From NCBI GenBank assembly GCA_965662545.1, contig CBFIHZ010000015.1, positions 20,112-84,111 on the forward strand: 64,000 bases of DNA, written 5' to 3'. The notes beneath the pieces were generated by a model. That model did no database searches. It saw only the letters and a program-made list of their open reading frames with translations, and had not been told where the DNA came from. The translations under genes and the position numbers were made by a program. Positions 8,244 to 16,943 of this stretch are shown in pieces. The stretch comes from CPC320 sp002684375. GTDB taxonomy: Bacteria; Pseudomonadota; Alphaproteobacteria; Rhodobacterales; Rhodobacteraceae. Within the stretch, counting starts at the first letter, position 1. Each line of letters begins with the position of its first letter.

Positions 8244-9809
8244 TCAGAGATCTTTATAATTGATTTCTTTGGTGTCTTCACCAGTCCGGCCGCGCCGTAC
8301 CAGTAAACGGTTCAATGCGTTCACATAGGCTTTGGCGCTTGCGACGACGGTGTCTGTGTCAGCAGATTGTCCGGTGGCGATATTGCCTTCTTCTTCCATT
8401 CGGACTGAGACCGTGGCCTGTGCGTCGGTGCCTTCGGTGACCGCATGCACCTGGTAAAGCTGCAGTCTCGCAGAATGCGGGTGCAGAGCTTTGACTGCAT
8501 TAAAGGTCGCGTCTACGGGCCCGTCGCCGGTCGCCGTTTCGGTTTTCTCCATGTCGTCAATGAGCATTGTCAACTCAGCAGATTGCGGCCCCTCGGTGCC
8601 ACAAACCACCCGCAAGCGTTTCACCACCAGACGGTCATTGGCAGCGTCCTCGTCGCTGCGCATCAGGGCGATCAGATCTTCTTCGTAGATTTCCTTTTTG
8701 CGGTCAGCCAACTCTTTAAACCGCACGAAAACGTCCTTGAGTTGGTTGTCAGCCAGTGTGAATCCAAGGTTTTCAAGCTTTGAGCGCAACGCAGCACGGC
8801 CCGAATGTTTGCCCATCACCAGATTGGTGGCTGAAAGCCCCACGTCTTCCGGTCGCATAATTTCAAAGGTTTCAGCATTTTTTAACATGCCGTCTTGATG
8901 GATGCCGCTTTCATGCGCAAAGGCGTTTTTGCCGACGATGGCTTTATTAAACTGCACAGCAAAACCTGAAACAGCCGCAACCCGCCGCGAAATATTCATG
9001 ATTTTGGTGGTGTCGATACCGGTATGGAAAGGCATGATATCGCCGCGCACTTTCATTGCCATGACGACTTCTTCCAGAGCGGTGTTCCCAGCGCGTTCGC
9101 CAAGGCCGTTGATCGTGCACTCTATTTGACGGGCACCACCGGCGACTGCAGCCAGTGCATTGGCTGTCGCCATACCCAGATCATTATGGCAATGGGTGGC
9201 AAACACCACCTCGTCGGCGCCCGGAACAGTATTGATCAGCATGGTGATCAACTCTGCCGCCTCTACCGGCGCCGTATAGCCGACCGTGTCGGGAATGTTG
9301 ATCGTCGTTGCCCCCGCTTTGATCGCAATCTCGACCACCCTGCGCAGATAATCCTCTTCGGTACGGGTCGCATCCATTGGTGACCATTGCACGTTATCGC
9401 ACAGGTTGCGGGCGTGGGTGACCGTGGCGTGAATTTTTTCCGCCATCTGGTCCTGATCCAAATTGGGAATGGCCCGGTGCAGTGGGGATGTGCCGATGAA
9501 CGTGTGAATACGCGGTTTTTCAGCGTGTCGAACGGCGTCCCAACAGCGATCAATATCACCAAAATTCGCACGAGCCAGCCCACAGATAACGGCGTTTTTT
9601 GTCTGTTTGCCAATGTGGCTGACGGCTTTGAAATCGCCTTCCGATGCAATGGGAAATCCGGCTTCGATGATATCGACGCCCATCTCATCAAGCAACTCGG
9701 CAATTTCCAGCTTTTCAGTATGGCTCATCGTGGCGCCGGGGCTTTGTTCGCCGTCGCGCAACGTGGTGTCGAAGATAACGACGCGGTCTTTGGTATCAGT
9801 AACTGTCAT
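8244..9809 (-). CDS. leuA: 2-isopropylmalate synthase
   Basis: A 521-residue enzyme of the long bacterial form. It condenses acetyl-CoA with 2-oxoisovalerate, the first committed step of leucine synthesis. The catalytic DRE-TIM barrel begins VVIFDTTLRDGEQSPGATM. The metal-binding histidines lie in FATHCHNDLGMATAN, and GKHSGRAALRSKLE marks the linker. The C-terminal alpha/beta regulatory domain for leucine feedback covers the last 130 or so residues. A leucine-rich leader peptide with overlapping hairpins lies directly upstream, suggesting attenuation control. Confidence 0.95.
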   Translation of the reverse strand: MTVTDTKDRVVIFDTTLRDGEQSPGATMSHTEKLEIAELLDEMGVDIIEAGFPIASEGDFKAVSHIGKQTKNAVICGLARANFGDIDRCWDAVRHAEKPRIHTFIGTSPLHRAIPNLDQDQMAEKIHATVTHARNLCDNVQWSPMDATRTEEDYLRRVVEIAIKAGATTINIPDTVGYTAPVEAAELITMLINTVPGADEVVFATHCHNDLGMATANALAAVAGGARQIECTINGLGERAGNTALEEVVMAMKVRGDIMPFHTGIDTTKIMNISRRVAAVSGFAVQFNKAIVGKNAFAHESGIHQDGMLKNAETFEIMRPEDVGLSATNLVMGKHSGRAALRSKLENLGFTLADNQLKDVFVRFKELADRKKEIYEEDLIALMRSDEDAANDRLVVKRLRVVCGTEGPQSAELTMLIDDMEKTETATGDGPVDATFNAVKALHPHSARLQLYQVHAVTEGTDAQATVSVRMEEEGNIATGQSADTDTVVASAKAYVNALNRLLVRRGRTGEDTKEINYKDL

Positions 9810-9844
9810 GGTGTGTCTCTTTCAATGTCTCCAAAATCTGTGGC

Positions 9845-9894
9845 GCGTGCCGTACATCCTCTGAGCGCTCGCGCCCAAACGGCACGCTCAGAGG
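9845..9894 (-). promoter_or_regulatory. leuA attenuator: two mutually exclusive hairpins
   Basis: On the minus strand, CCTCTGAGCG (9894-9885) pairs perfectly with CGCTCAGAGG (9867-9858). GCGTGCCGT (9887-9879) pairs perfectly with ACGGCACGC (9853-9845). The arms share three bases and interleave, so only one helix can form fully at a time. The leader-peptide stop codon lies in the first arm. A ribosome finishing the leader would block the first helix and leave the second; a ribosome stalled at the Leu codons would favour the first. The T-run after the second helix is weak (ATTTT, after a gap). Confidence 0.65.
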
Positions 9895-9980
9895 CGGGAT
9901 AGGAGACGTAGGGTGTCCAGTGACCTGCTATCGTCGCGGTCGGAGGTATCGATGATATAACCCTGAATTTTCATGACCAT
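9888..9980 (-). CDS. leuA leader peptide
   Basis: A 30-residue open frame. It begins MVMKIQGYIIDTSDRDD (a second ATG lies at 9974) and ends LDTLRLLSRL before TGA. Five of the last ten codons are leucine (CTG, CTA, CTC, CTA, CTC), including the usually rare CTA twice. The stop lies inside the first arm of the attenuator hairpin. This is the classic layout of an amino-acid attenuation leader, and the next gene is leuA. Ribosome-binding bases are weak: a GGAG is present but somewhat far upstream. Confidence 0.7.
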   Translation of the reverse strand: MVMKIQGYIIDTSDRDDSRSLDTLRLLSRL

Positions 9981-10154
9981 GACTATACATATCGCGCTCC
10001 AAATGAAAAGGCGCTATTTTACACTGCACTGGCTTACCTGTGTAATTGGCATTGATTTTTGTCAGTTTGCACCCCAGTGGGCTTGGCCGGCAAATAAATT
10101 TGGCTATCGTTGCGAAGGGGTTGCCTTTGCTGCACCTTACACTATCTGGCGGGA

Positions 10155-10820
10155 ATGGAAAAAGCACTGATCATCGGATCGAGTGGCGGCATTGGATCCG
10201 CCATTCATGCAGCGTTGGCGCGGCAGGGCGTTGACGTGACAGGGTTGTCGCGACGCGGACATGGTCTGCAGATCACCGACGAGGCTTCGGTAGAACGCTG
10301 CCTCGCCACGTTGGATGCAACATATGATCTGATTTTCGTCACCACCGGAGCGCTCGAGGTGGACGGTGCACGGCCAGAGAAAACCATCGCTCAGATCTCG
10401 GCGTCTTCGATGATGGCGCAGTTTGCAGTTAATTGCATTGGGCCGTCTCTGGTTTTGAAACATGCCCGTCGCCTGATGCCGCGGGATCGGCGTGGGGTTT
10501 TTGTCGCGTTGTCGGCGCGCGTTGGCTCGATCGGGGATAACCGTCTTGGCGGGTGGTATGCGTACCGCACGGCCAAAGCTGCGCTGAACCAAATGCTGCA
10601 TTCTGCAGCGATTGAGCTGGCACGCACCCACCCGCAAATGATCTGCGCTGCCCTGCACCCCGGCACGGTACAAACTGAATTTACCCGCAAATATGTTGGG
10701 CGCCACCCAACTGTTTCCCCAAATGATGCCGCGGAAAATTTACTGTCGGTAATTTCCGGATTGACCGTCGAACAAACCGGTGGTTTTTTTGATTGGGCCG
10801 GCGCTGAGGTGGCTTGGTGA
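10155..10820 (+). CDS. Short-chain dehydrogenase/reductase (CsgA-like)
   Basis: A 221-residue SDR. The nucleotide-binding motif is KALIIGSSGGIGSAIH, and the catalytic Tyr-x3-Lys is in GGWYAYRTAKAALNQ, preceded by the catalytic Ser in FVALSARVGS. The start at 10155 (MEKALIIG) follows GGCGGGA. The stop overlaps the start of the photolyase gene (GTGA), so the two are translationally coupled. The substrate is unknown; SDRs of this group are often next to photolyase genes in Roseobacter-type genomes. Confidence 0.87.
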   Translation: MEKALIIGSSGGIGSAIHAALARQGVDVTGLSRRGHGLQITDEASVERCLATLDATYDLIFVTTGALEVDGARPEKTIAQISASSMMAQFAVNCIGPSLVLKHARRLMPRDRRGVFVALSARVGSIGDNRLGGWYAYRTAKAALNQMLHSAAIELARTHPQMICAALHPGTVQTEFTRKYVGRHPTVSPNDAAENLLSVISGLTVEQTGGFFDWAGAEVAW

Positions 10821-12343
10821 GCCGTCTCCTTTTGGTATTGGGGGACCAGCTAAGCGGCGCATTGTCAGCGCTTGCTGCGGGCGACAAAAGCCGTGATGTC
10901 GTCGTTATGGCTGAGGTCCGCGATGAGGCGACATATGTGCGTCACCATCCAAAAAAGATTGCTTTGATATTTGCCGCGATGCGTAAATTTGCCGCCCGTT
11001 TGCGATCTGAAGGCTGGCAGGTTTGTTATACCAAATATGGCGACGCGGATAATGCAGGCTCGATTTGTGGTGAACTGCTCCGGCGCGCCTCAGAGGGTGG
11101 GCAGAATGCCGTGGTGATTACTCAACCGGGTGAGTGGCGATTGCTCACCGCGTTAGAGGCACTGCCGCTTGAGGTAACAGTGTTGGACGATGACCGGTTC
11201 ATCGCCACTACGGGGGAGTTTGCGCGCTGGGCTGAGGGCCGCAAGGCGTTGCGGATGGAATATTTTTATCGTGACATGCGCCGCAAGACCGGCTTGTTAA
11301 TGGAAGGCGATAAACCGGCCGGGGGCCAGTGGAATTTTGATCATGATAACCGAAAACCAGCGCCTGACAGCATCGCTTTTTCAGGCCCGATGCAGTTCGA
11401 GCCCGATGCTCTTGTCTCTGAGGTTCTGGCGCTTGTGGGTGCAGAATTTGATCATCACTTCGGCGATCTACATCCTTTTTGTTTCGCGACTGATCGTGAT
11501 CAAGCGCTGCAGGCTCTCGGGCATTTCATGACACATGCGCTGCCGCGCTTTGGCGATTTTCAAGACGCGATGCTGAACGAAAACCGTTTCTTATATCATG
11601 CAGTGATTTCGCCTTATCTCAACATTGGGCTGCTGGATCCGCTTGAGGTGTGCCGTGCAGCTGAGGCTGAATGGCAGGCTGGTCATGCGCCTATCAATGC
11701 GGTCGAGGGGTTTATTCGTCAAATTATTGGTTGGCGGGAATACGTTCGGGGCATTTATTTTATGCATGGGCCTGAGTATACGACGCGCAACGCACTCGGG
11801 CATGACCGGGCTCTGCCGGCGCTGTACTGGGGCGGAGCGACTAAAATGAACTGCGTGGCGCATGCGGTCGAGCAAACCCGCGAAGAGGCCTATGCCCATC
11901 ATATCCAGCGGCTGATGGTGACAGGCAATTTTGCGTTGATTTCCGGTGTCGATCCGACGGCGCTGCATGAATGGTACCTGCAAGTCTATATTGATGCCTT
12001 TGAATGGGTAGAGGCGCCGAATACGCTGGGGATGAGCCAGTTTGCCGATGGCGGCATCATCGCTTCAAAGCCCTATGTCAGCAGCGGCGCCTATATCAAC
12101 CGGATGTCGAACCACTGTAAATCATGCCATTACTCTGTGGCACAGAAAACCGGCCCTGATGCCTGCCCGTTTAATCTTCTATACTGGCACTTTCTAATCC
12201 GCCACCGCGACCGGTTTGCGCAAAATCCTCGCATGGGCAATATGTACCGCACATGGGACCGGATGGACAGCTCTCGTCGCGACAGAGTTCTGCAAGATGG
12301 AGATGCTGTTCTGGCAGCTCTGGACAGAGGAGATATCGTTTAG
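10817..12343 (+). CDS. FeS-type bacterial cryptochrome / (6-4) photolyase (PhrB-like)
   Basis: A 508-residue protein of the deoxyribodipyrimidine photolyase-related family, which repairs (6-4) photoproducts with light and carries FAD, a lumazine antenna and a 4Fe-4S cluster. The antenna domain starts RLLLVLGDQLS. In the C-terminal half the four likely cluster cysteines are visible: one in KMNCVAHA, then NHCKSCHYS and GPDACPFN. FAD-contact segments include NFALISGVDPTALHEWYLQVYIDAFEWVE. The GTG start at 10817 overlaps the SDR stop; a TTG at 10814 is the alternative. Confidence 0.9.
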   Translation: MSRLLLVLGDQLSGALSALAAGDKSRDVVVMAEVRDEATYVRHHPKKIALIFAAMRKFAARLRSEGWQVCYTKYGDADNAGSICGELLRRASEGGQNAVVITQPGEWRLLTALEALPLEVTVLDDDRFIATTGEFARWAEGRKALRMEYFYRDMRRKTGLLMEGDKPAGGQWNFDHDNRKPAPDSIAFSGPMQFEPDALVSEVLALVGAEFDHHFGDLHPFCFATDRDQALQALGHFMTHALPRFGDFQDAMLNENRFLYHAVISPYLNIGLLDPLEVCRAAEAEWQAGHAPINAVEGFIRQIIGWREYVRGIYFMHGPEYTTRNALGHDRALPALYWGGATKMNCVAHAVEQTREEAYAHHIQRLMVTGNFALISGVDPTALHEWYLQVYIDAFEWVEAPNTLGMSQFADGGIIASKPYVSSGAYINRMSNHCKSCHYSVAQKTGPDACPFNLLYWHFLIRHRDRFAQNPRMGNMYRTWDRMDSSRRDRVLQDGDAVLAALDRGDIV

Positions 12344-12484
12344 TTATCATCATCCGCTCTGAACGCTTCTCTTAACAGGCGCGACGGTAAGGTTGCAAAG
12401 GGCTGAGGCCGCGCATGTCAAAAAGAACGGGTTATAAGTGACTGTCGAACCCACAAGTTTCATGGGGAATGGTGAGGGGAGCCC

Positions 12485-13930
12485 TTAATCCTGATCAGTG
12501 TTTTCGGTCGTGGCCTCTGGCGTTTCGGCCAAGCCGCCCTCCAGCGCGCCGTTGATCCAAGTTCCGCTGGTTTCTGCGCCATTGGTATAGCGCATTGTGC
12601 CCTCTCCCTGCCGCTTACCATTGCTGAAAAGGCCAGTGTAAACGGCGCCATTGGAATACGTCGCAACGCCGGCGCCGGTCATTTCTCCCTCTTGCCAGTC
12701 GCCGTCATAGGTAAAGCCGTCAGGCATGGTCAGCTGACCTTTTCCCTGCCGCTTGCCATTTTGAAATGCACCTTCATAAGTTGCGCCATCGGGGTAGGTC
12801 GCTGTTCCGTTCCCGCTGCGTTCCCCGTCTTGCCAGTCCCCATCATAGCGATAACCGTCTGTATGGGTCATAATGCCCTTCCCATGGTATTGGGTGTCGC
12901 GAAACTCTCCCTCATACGTCACACCGTTGGGATAAGTTGCCAGTCCCCTGCCATGAATATTACCTGCTGACCATTGTCCTTTATAGACTTCGCCGCTGGG
13001 ATAGGTAATCGTGCCGGTCCCATCTGGCAGGTCTGCGGAAAAAGAGCCGCTGTAGATGGTGCCGTCTGGATAGATGGCTTTGCCTTCGCCAACAATCTGA
13101 CCCCTGCTCCAGCTTCCGGTATATTTATATCCGTCTTTGCTGGTGAATTCTCCCTGACCATGACGTTGGTCCTGATCAAAATCCCCGTTGTAAATATTGC
13201 CATTGGCATAGACCACGACACCTTTGCCTTGCCGGCGACCGCCCTCTAACATGCCTTCATAGTTATCGCCGTTTGGCTGCTCAAGGCGTCCGGCACCGCT
13301 GATTTCTCCGGCCTGCCAAGTGCCTTCGTAAATTACGCCGTCCGGCATGGTTAAAGTGCCTTCACCATCGCGCAACCCATCGTTGATTTCACCGATATAG
13401 AGCGCGCCATCGGGATATGTGACTTTGGCTTGCCCTTGCTTTTTATTATTGACCCAGGTGCCCTCGTAAATAGCACCATCAGGGTAGGTCATGATCCCTG
13501 AGCCATTATGCATGCCGTCGCGGAATTCCCCATCATAACGGGTGCCGTTGCTATAGACAGAAACCCCGCGCCCTGAAATCACCCCCTCGGACCAATTGCC
13601 CTGATAGGTGCCACCATCACCAAAAGTGATTTTGCCGATACCGTCTGGTTTGCCCTTTGCAAAGTGGCCTTGGTAGACAGCGCCATTGGGAAAATGTGCT
13701 TCACCTTGGCCTAAAATCTCACCTGATACCCAAGCTCCGGTATATTCATAACCGTTAGGCAATCGGTAGGTGCCAATGCCGTCTTGCAAGCCGTTTTTTA
13801 ACGTCCCTTCGTACACACCACCGTCATCATATTGTTTGGATACAATCCGCCCGTCCTGAGCCGTGGCGGTAAAACATAATACAACAGTTAAAAAGACACT
13901 GCCAACCGTGACAGACCGGTAAGTTTTCAT
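12485..13930 (-). CDS. Secreted MORN-repeat protein (18 full repeats)
   Basis: A 481-residue protein with a signal peptide (VGSVFLTVVLCFTATA, cleavage probably before QDGRIV). It is then almost entirely MORN repeats of 23 residues of the form YxGxWxxGxxxGxGxxxxPDG. I count 18 complete repeats and one partial repeat, followed by an acidic tail (TPEATTENTDQD). MORN arrays form extended beta-hairpin rods that bind lipids or proteins; a periplasmic or surface role is inferred from the signal peptide. The repeats are diverged, so this is an old tandem expansion. Confidence 0.9.
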   Translation of the reverse strand: MKTYRSVTVGSVFLTVVLCFTATAQDGRIVSKQYDDGGVYEGTLKNGLQDGIGTYRLPNGYEYTGAWVSGEILGQGEAHFPNGAVYQGHFAKGKPDGIGKITFGDGGTYQGNWSEGVISGRGVSVYSNGTRYDGEFRDGMHNGSGIMTYPDGAIYEGTWVNNKKQGQAKVTYPDGALYIGEINDGLRDGEGTLTMPDGVIYEGTWQAGEISGAGRLEQPNGDNYEGMLEGGRRQGKGVVVYANGNIYNGDFDQDQRHGQGEFTSKDGYKYTGSWSRGQIVGEGKAIYPDGTIYSGSFSADLPDGTGTITYPSGEVYKGQWSAGNIHGRGLATYPNGVTYEGEFRDTQYHGKGIMTHTDGYRYDGDWQDGERSGNGTATYPDGATYEGAFQNGKRQGKGQLTMPDGFTYDGDWQEGEMTGAGVATYSNGAVYTGLFSNGKRQGEGTMRYTNGAETSGTWINGALEGGLAETPEATTENTDQD

Positions 13931-14030
13931 GATGGTATGCTGGCCTTTTGCATGGATTACAGTGGGTATGTCTTAGTTCACTGCCCGCTGGCTTACAATC
14001 ATTATTCAGCATCTAGATGCGGTCACATGA

Positions 14031-14468
14031 TCAGATTTCGACTGATATTGTGACAGGTCCGTCATTTACTAGGCTAACTTCCATGTTGGCTCCAAAAACA
14101 CCCGTTTGCACCAAGACCCCTTTTGCGCGGAAAGTATCGATACAATGTTCATACATAGATTGGCCGGTTTCGGGGGGTGCGGCAGCTGAAAACCCCGGTC
14201 TGTTCCCACCACGGAGGTCTGCAGCTAAGGTGAATTGACTGATCAAAAGCACGTCTCCATCGCTGTCGTGCAATGCGCGATTCATTCTGCCTTTTTCATC
14301 TTTGAATATGCGCATATTCACGATTTTGGAGACCATTTTTTCGGCGGTTTTAAGCGTGTCTCCCTGCATCACACACAAAAAGACCAACAACCCGTGACTG
14401 ATCTGGCCGATTTGCTTGCCCTCAACCCGCACTGAAGCCTGTGAAACCCGTTGAATTACCGCGCGCAT
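14031..14468 (-). CDS. dtd: D-aminoacyl-tRNA deacylase
   Basis: A 145-residue DTD that hydrolyses D-aminoacyl-tRNA and Gly-tRNA(Ala) for proofreading. The start MRAVIQRVSQASVRVEGKQIG is the family N-terminus, so 14468 is chosen over the upstream 14483. The active-site segments LLISQFTLAADLRGGNRPGFSAAA (SQxT motif) and the conserved C-terminal NDGPVT, equivalent to the family's NxGPVT, are present. Confidence 0.95.
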   Translation of the reverse strand: MRAVIQRVSQASVRVEGKQIGQISHGLLVFLCVMQGDTLKTAEKMVSKIVNMRIFKDEKGRMNRALHDSDGDVLLISQFTLAADLRGGNRPGFSAAAPPETGQSMYEHCIDTFRAKGVLVQTGVFGANMEVSLVNDGPVTISVEI

Positions 14469-14882
14469 GAGCATTTCTCCCAAAGACTTAAAGCGATGGT
14501 TGACTGAAAAAAACCGATCATGCTGCGCGGGGTTTGCCGCAAGCCAAGGCCTGCAATAAGCGCTATCGATAAGTGCATTAGCTGCCTGAAGGCACTAAAA
14601 CCTCGCCGATATGGCCGGCATCGGGACAAAGATTGGGACAAAGACGGTCGCTTTGTTAAGGCAGGCAACGGGCGAGAAAAAGTGCAACCAGTTATCATGT
14701 GCCGAGTTTAAAACAGTTTGTCCTATCAGCACAATACTGGGATTGCGCGGTCCCCTGTGCCACCGAGAGGCACGCGGGTGGAGACGGCAGGTCGTCTGTG
14801 CCAAGCAGGACGAAAGGGCCTTTGAATTTTTACGACGCAATCTATTTCGATGTTCCAACTGCGGGTGAAAACCAATGTGCCT
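14469..14882. other. Intergenic, no gene recognised
   Basis: Several short frames are open on both strands, but none has a recognisable motif or a good ribosome-binding site. It separates dtd from the DUF2927 lipoprotein gene. Confidence 0.45.
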
Positions 14883-15824
14883 CTAGGGGGCTTGAACGAA
14901 CGCTTCTGCGAGTTTACGCACAATCGGATCTGCCGTTTCGATTGTCATGCCCGGCTGCAATTCGGGGTGATACAGCATTTTCAAAAACAGCTCATCCTGC
15001 CGTGTAAGTGTCGCAAATTCATCGTCATCATTAAAGATAGACGGACGTGCATAGGGGCTGTCATTTGCCAGACCCAAACCCTGTGCCAACTCCTCGTGGA
15101 TGCATGATTTCTGCATTAAATCAGGGTGTTCACTGCGGATAAGAGCAATCGCTTCTGTATACTCAAAGCGCCGTTCACGGTCTGAAAATGCAAAGACCAG
15201 ACAGTGAATGGATCTTGGCAACTTTTCAAATATTGCGATCGATGCTTGGTTAATATTCGGAATAATTTCTTGCACTCGTGAAATGAGTTGTTCGCGATCG
15301 TCTTCCCCCATAAAAAACACATGAAAATTTGGGTTTTGTTTGCTTATTGCAATGTCGTGCCCTGTTATTTTGGCCAGTCTTGTGGTGTATTCTGTCACCA
15401 CCGCATTTGTTTTTGTGCGCTTGTCAGCGCTGACACCGCCCCCAAATTCGGTGGTAAGGCGTATCGGGCGTGTCCAACGCCTAAGACGTCCTGCTTTGCC
15501 CGAACTGCGCAGAAACCCTTTGCCCCGCGCATATTCGTCATAAAAGGCGAGTTGTTTGAAGTTTTTTTCCAGATTGCTGGCAGTATATGGGGTATCGGGG
15601 CCGCCGCCATCGCGTCTCAACAAGCCATTTGCCAATAGATCGTTTTGCAGTCCGTCATAATATTTTGCCAGTTGTTGGCTTTCTGCACTGGGCGCAGAGG
15701 GTGTAATTTTTGGATCTGGTTGTGCAGAAGGTACCTTTAGAAAGTGGTTTTTGGGCATAGTGCAACCGAATAAGGCAAAGACCAGCATGACCAACCAGTG
15801 GGCGGGTTTTTGCATAACTGTCAC
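14883..15824 (-). CDS. DUF2927-family lipoprotein
   Basis: A 313-residue protein with an N-terminal hydrophobic segment ending in a lipobox (VFALFGC), so it is probably lipid-anchored in the envelope. The C-terminal two thirds match the DUF2927 layout: RRWTRPIRLTTEFG, then a stretch ending CIHEELAQGLGLANDSP. The HEExxQ-like segment resembles a metalloprotease zinc site, but the function is unknown. I start at MTVMQKPAHWL; MQKPAHWL three codons later is equally possible. Confidence 0.8.
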   Translation of the reverse strand: MTVMQKPAHWLVMLVFALFGCTMPKNHFLKVPSAQPDPKITPSAPSAESQQLAKYYDGLQNDLLANGLLRRDGGGPDTPYTASNLEKNFKQLAFYDEYARGKGFLRSSGKAGRLRRWTRPIRLTTEFGGGVSADKRTKTNAVVTEYTTRLAKITGHDIAISKQNPNFHVFFMGEDDREQLISRVQEIIPNINQASIAIFEKLPRSIHCLVFAFSDRERRFEYTEAIALIRSEHPDLMQKSCIHEELAQGLGLANDSPYARPSIFNDDDEFATLTRQDELFLKMLYHPELQPGMTIETADPIVRKLAEAFVQAP

Positions 15825-16034
15825 AGCGCTTGCCCTTTGCGGAGTATTGCGCCTGACCTGCGAGCACTCGGAAGGCTTTGTTGAAGCGGATGCGCGATGC
15901 CCTTTAACGCTAAATACATCTGCATTTAATCCTTTGTGGCGATAAGATGGGCCGGTGCGCTTTCGTCGGGTTGGTATATTTGCCTCATTTTCGTTCCTGT
16001 GCTCTATCGGCTGCCCGAATCTGAGGGCTGGTGG

Positions 16035-16853
16035 TTAGCGGGCGGTCGCGCTGCGGCGTTCGGCATTCAGTTTACGGCTGTACCCTGATTGTATGACTTC
16101 GACGGCAACCAGCACCAGCACGCTGAAATAAAACGTTGTTTTTGACATGGGTATGATCTCATAGCCAAAAAGCTTTAAGGTCAAGCTTTCATCGTGCATG
16201 GCATGTGCGGCGGCAGGTCCCGCCTCGCCCAGCAAAACCACTCCGACAATTAATAAAATGAACAGGCCAAGTACCTCATACATACGATTTTTCTCGAGAA
16301 ACCGCGTCACGCCATCAGCCAGCCAAAGCATCGCGAGCCCTGATAAAATGATGGCGGTTGCCAGCACTGCGAACACATCGGTGATTGCCAGTGCCGAAAG
16401 CACTGAGTCGAACGAAAAAATCAGGTTCATCAAAACGATCATCATCACAACCTGCACTGCAGACTTGCCTGATTTGTTGGCCAGGTCTGCGTCAAGATGC
16501 TCGATTGTCAGCATATGGCTTATTTCTTTAACGGCAGTGTACATGATGAACACACCCCCGATCACAAACACGCAGGTGGCAAAATTGACGCCCCCTTCGA
16601 GTATCCCGGTCCATGCAAAAATATGGAAGGGTTCAGCGAGGGCATCGATTAGGTGGATCATCACAAACAACAATACCACGCGAAGCGTCACGGCGAGGAT
16701 AATACCCCAAAACCGCACGGCTTTTTGATGCGCAACAGGCGCGCGCTGGCTTTCAATCGAGATGTACAAAAGATTGTCAAAGCCCAAGACCGCCTGCAAG
16801 AAGCACAGCATCAAAAGCGTGCCAAGGTTTTCTAAGGTGAATAGATCGGTCAT
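16035..16853 (-). CDS. TerC-family integral membrane protein
   Basis: A 272-residue polytopic membrane protein of the TerC/Alx family, implicated in metal-ion (notably manganese) export and tellurite resistance. The first helix reads LGTLLMLCFLQAVLGFDNLLYISIE with the conserved GFDN acidic motif. The second family motif appears in NLIFSFDSVLSALAITD. The leader is only about 80 bases, and no manganese riboswitch is seen. The charged C-terminal tail is RKLNAERRSATAR. Confidence 0.88.
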   Translation of the reverse strand: MTDLFTLENLGTLLMLCFLQAVLGFDNLLYISIESQRAPVAHQKAVRFWGIILAVTLRVVLLFVMIHLIDALAEPFHIFAWTGILEGGVNFATCVFVIGGVFIMYTAVKEISHMLTIEHLDADLANKSGKSAVQVVMMIVLMNLIFSFDSVLSALAITDVFAVLATAIILSGLAMLWLADGVTRFLEKNRMYEVLGLFILLIVGVVLLGEAGPAAAHAMHDESLTLKLFGYEIIPMSKTTFYFSVLVLVAVEVIQSGYSRKLNAERRSATAR

Positions 16854-16943
16854 GATGAAATCCCTATGCCGGTTTTTAAAATATACTGTGACAAATGCTT
16901 ACAAATCAATGACAGCTTATTGAAAGGCCACCCCTTCAAGTCG

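Noticed and set aside
7929..8306. 125-codon open frame on the plus strand
   Set aside because: No motif, overlaps the leuA 3' end in antisense and lacks a ribosome-binding site.
16854..16943. Search for a manganese (yybP-ykoY) riboswitch before terC
   Set aside because: The gap is too short and lacks the conserved loop bases.
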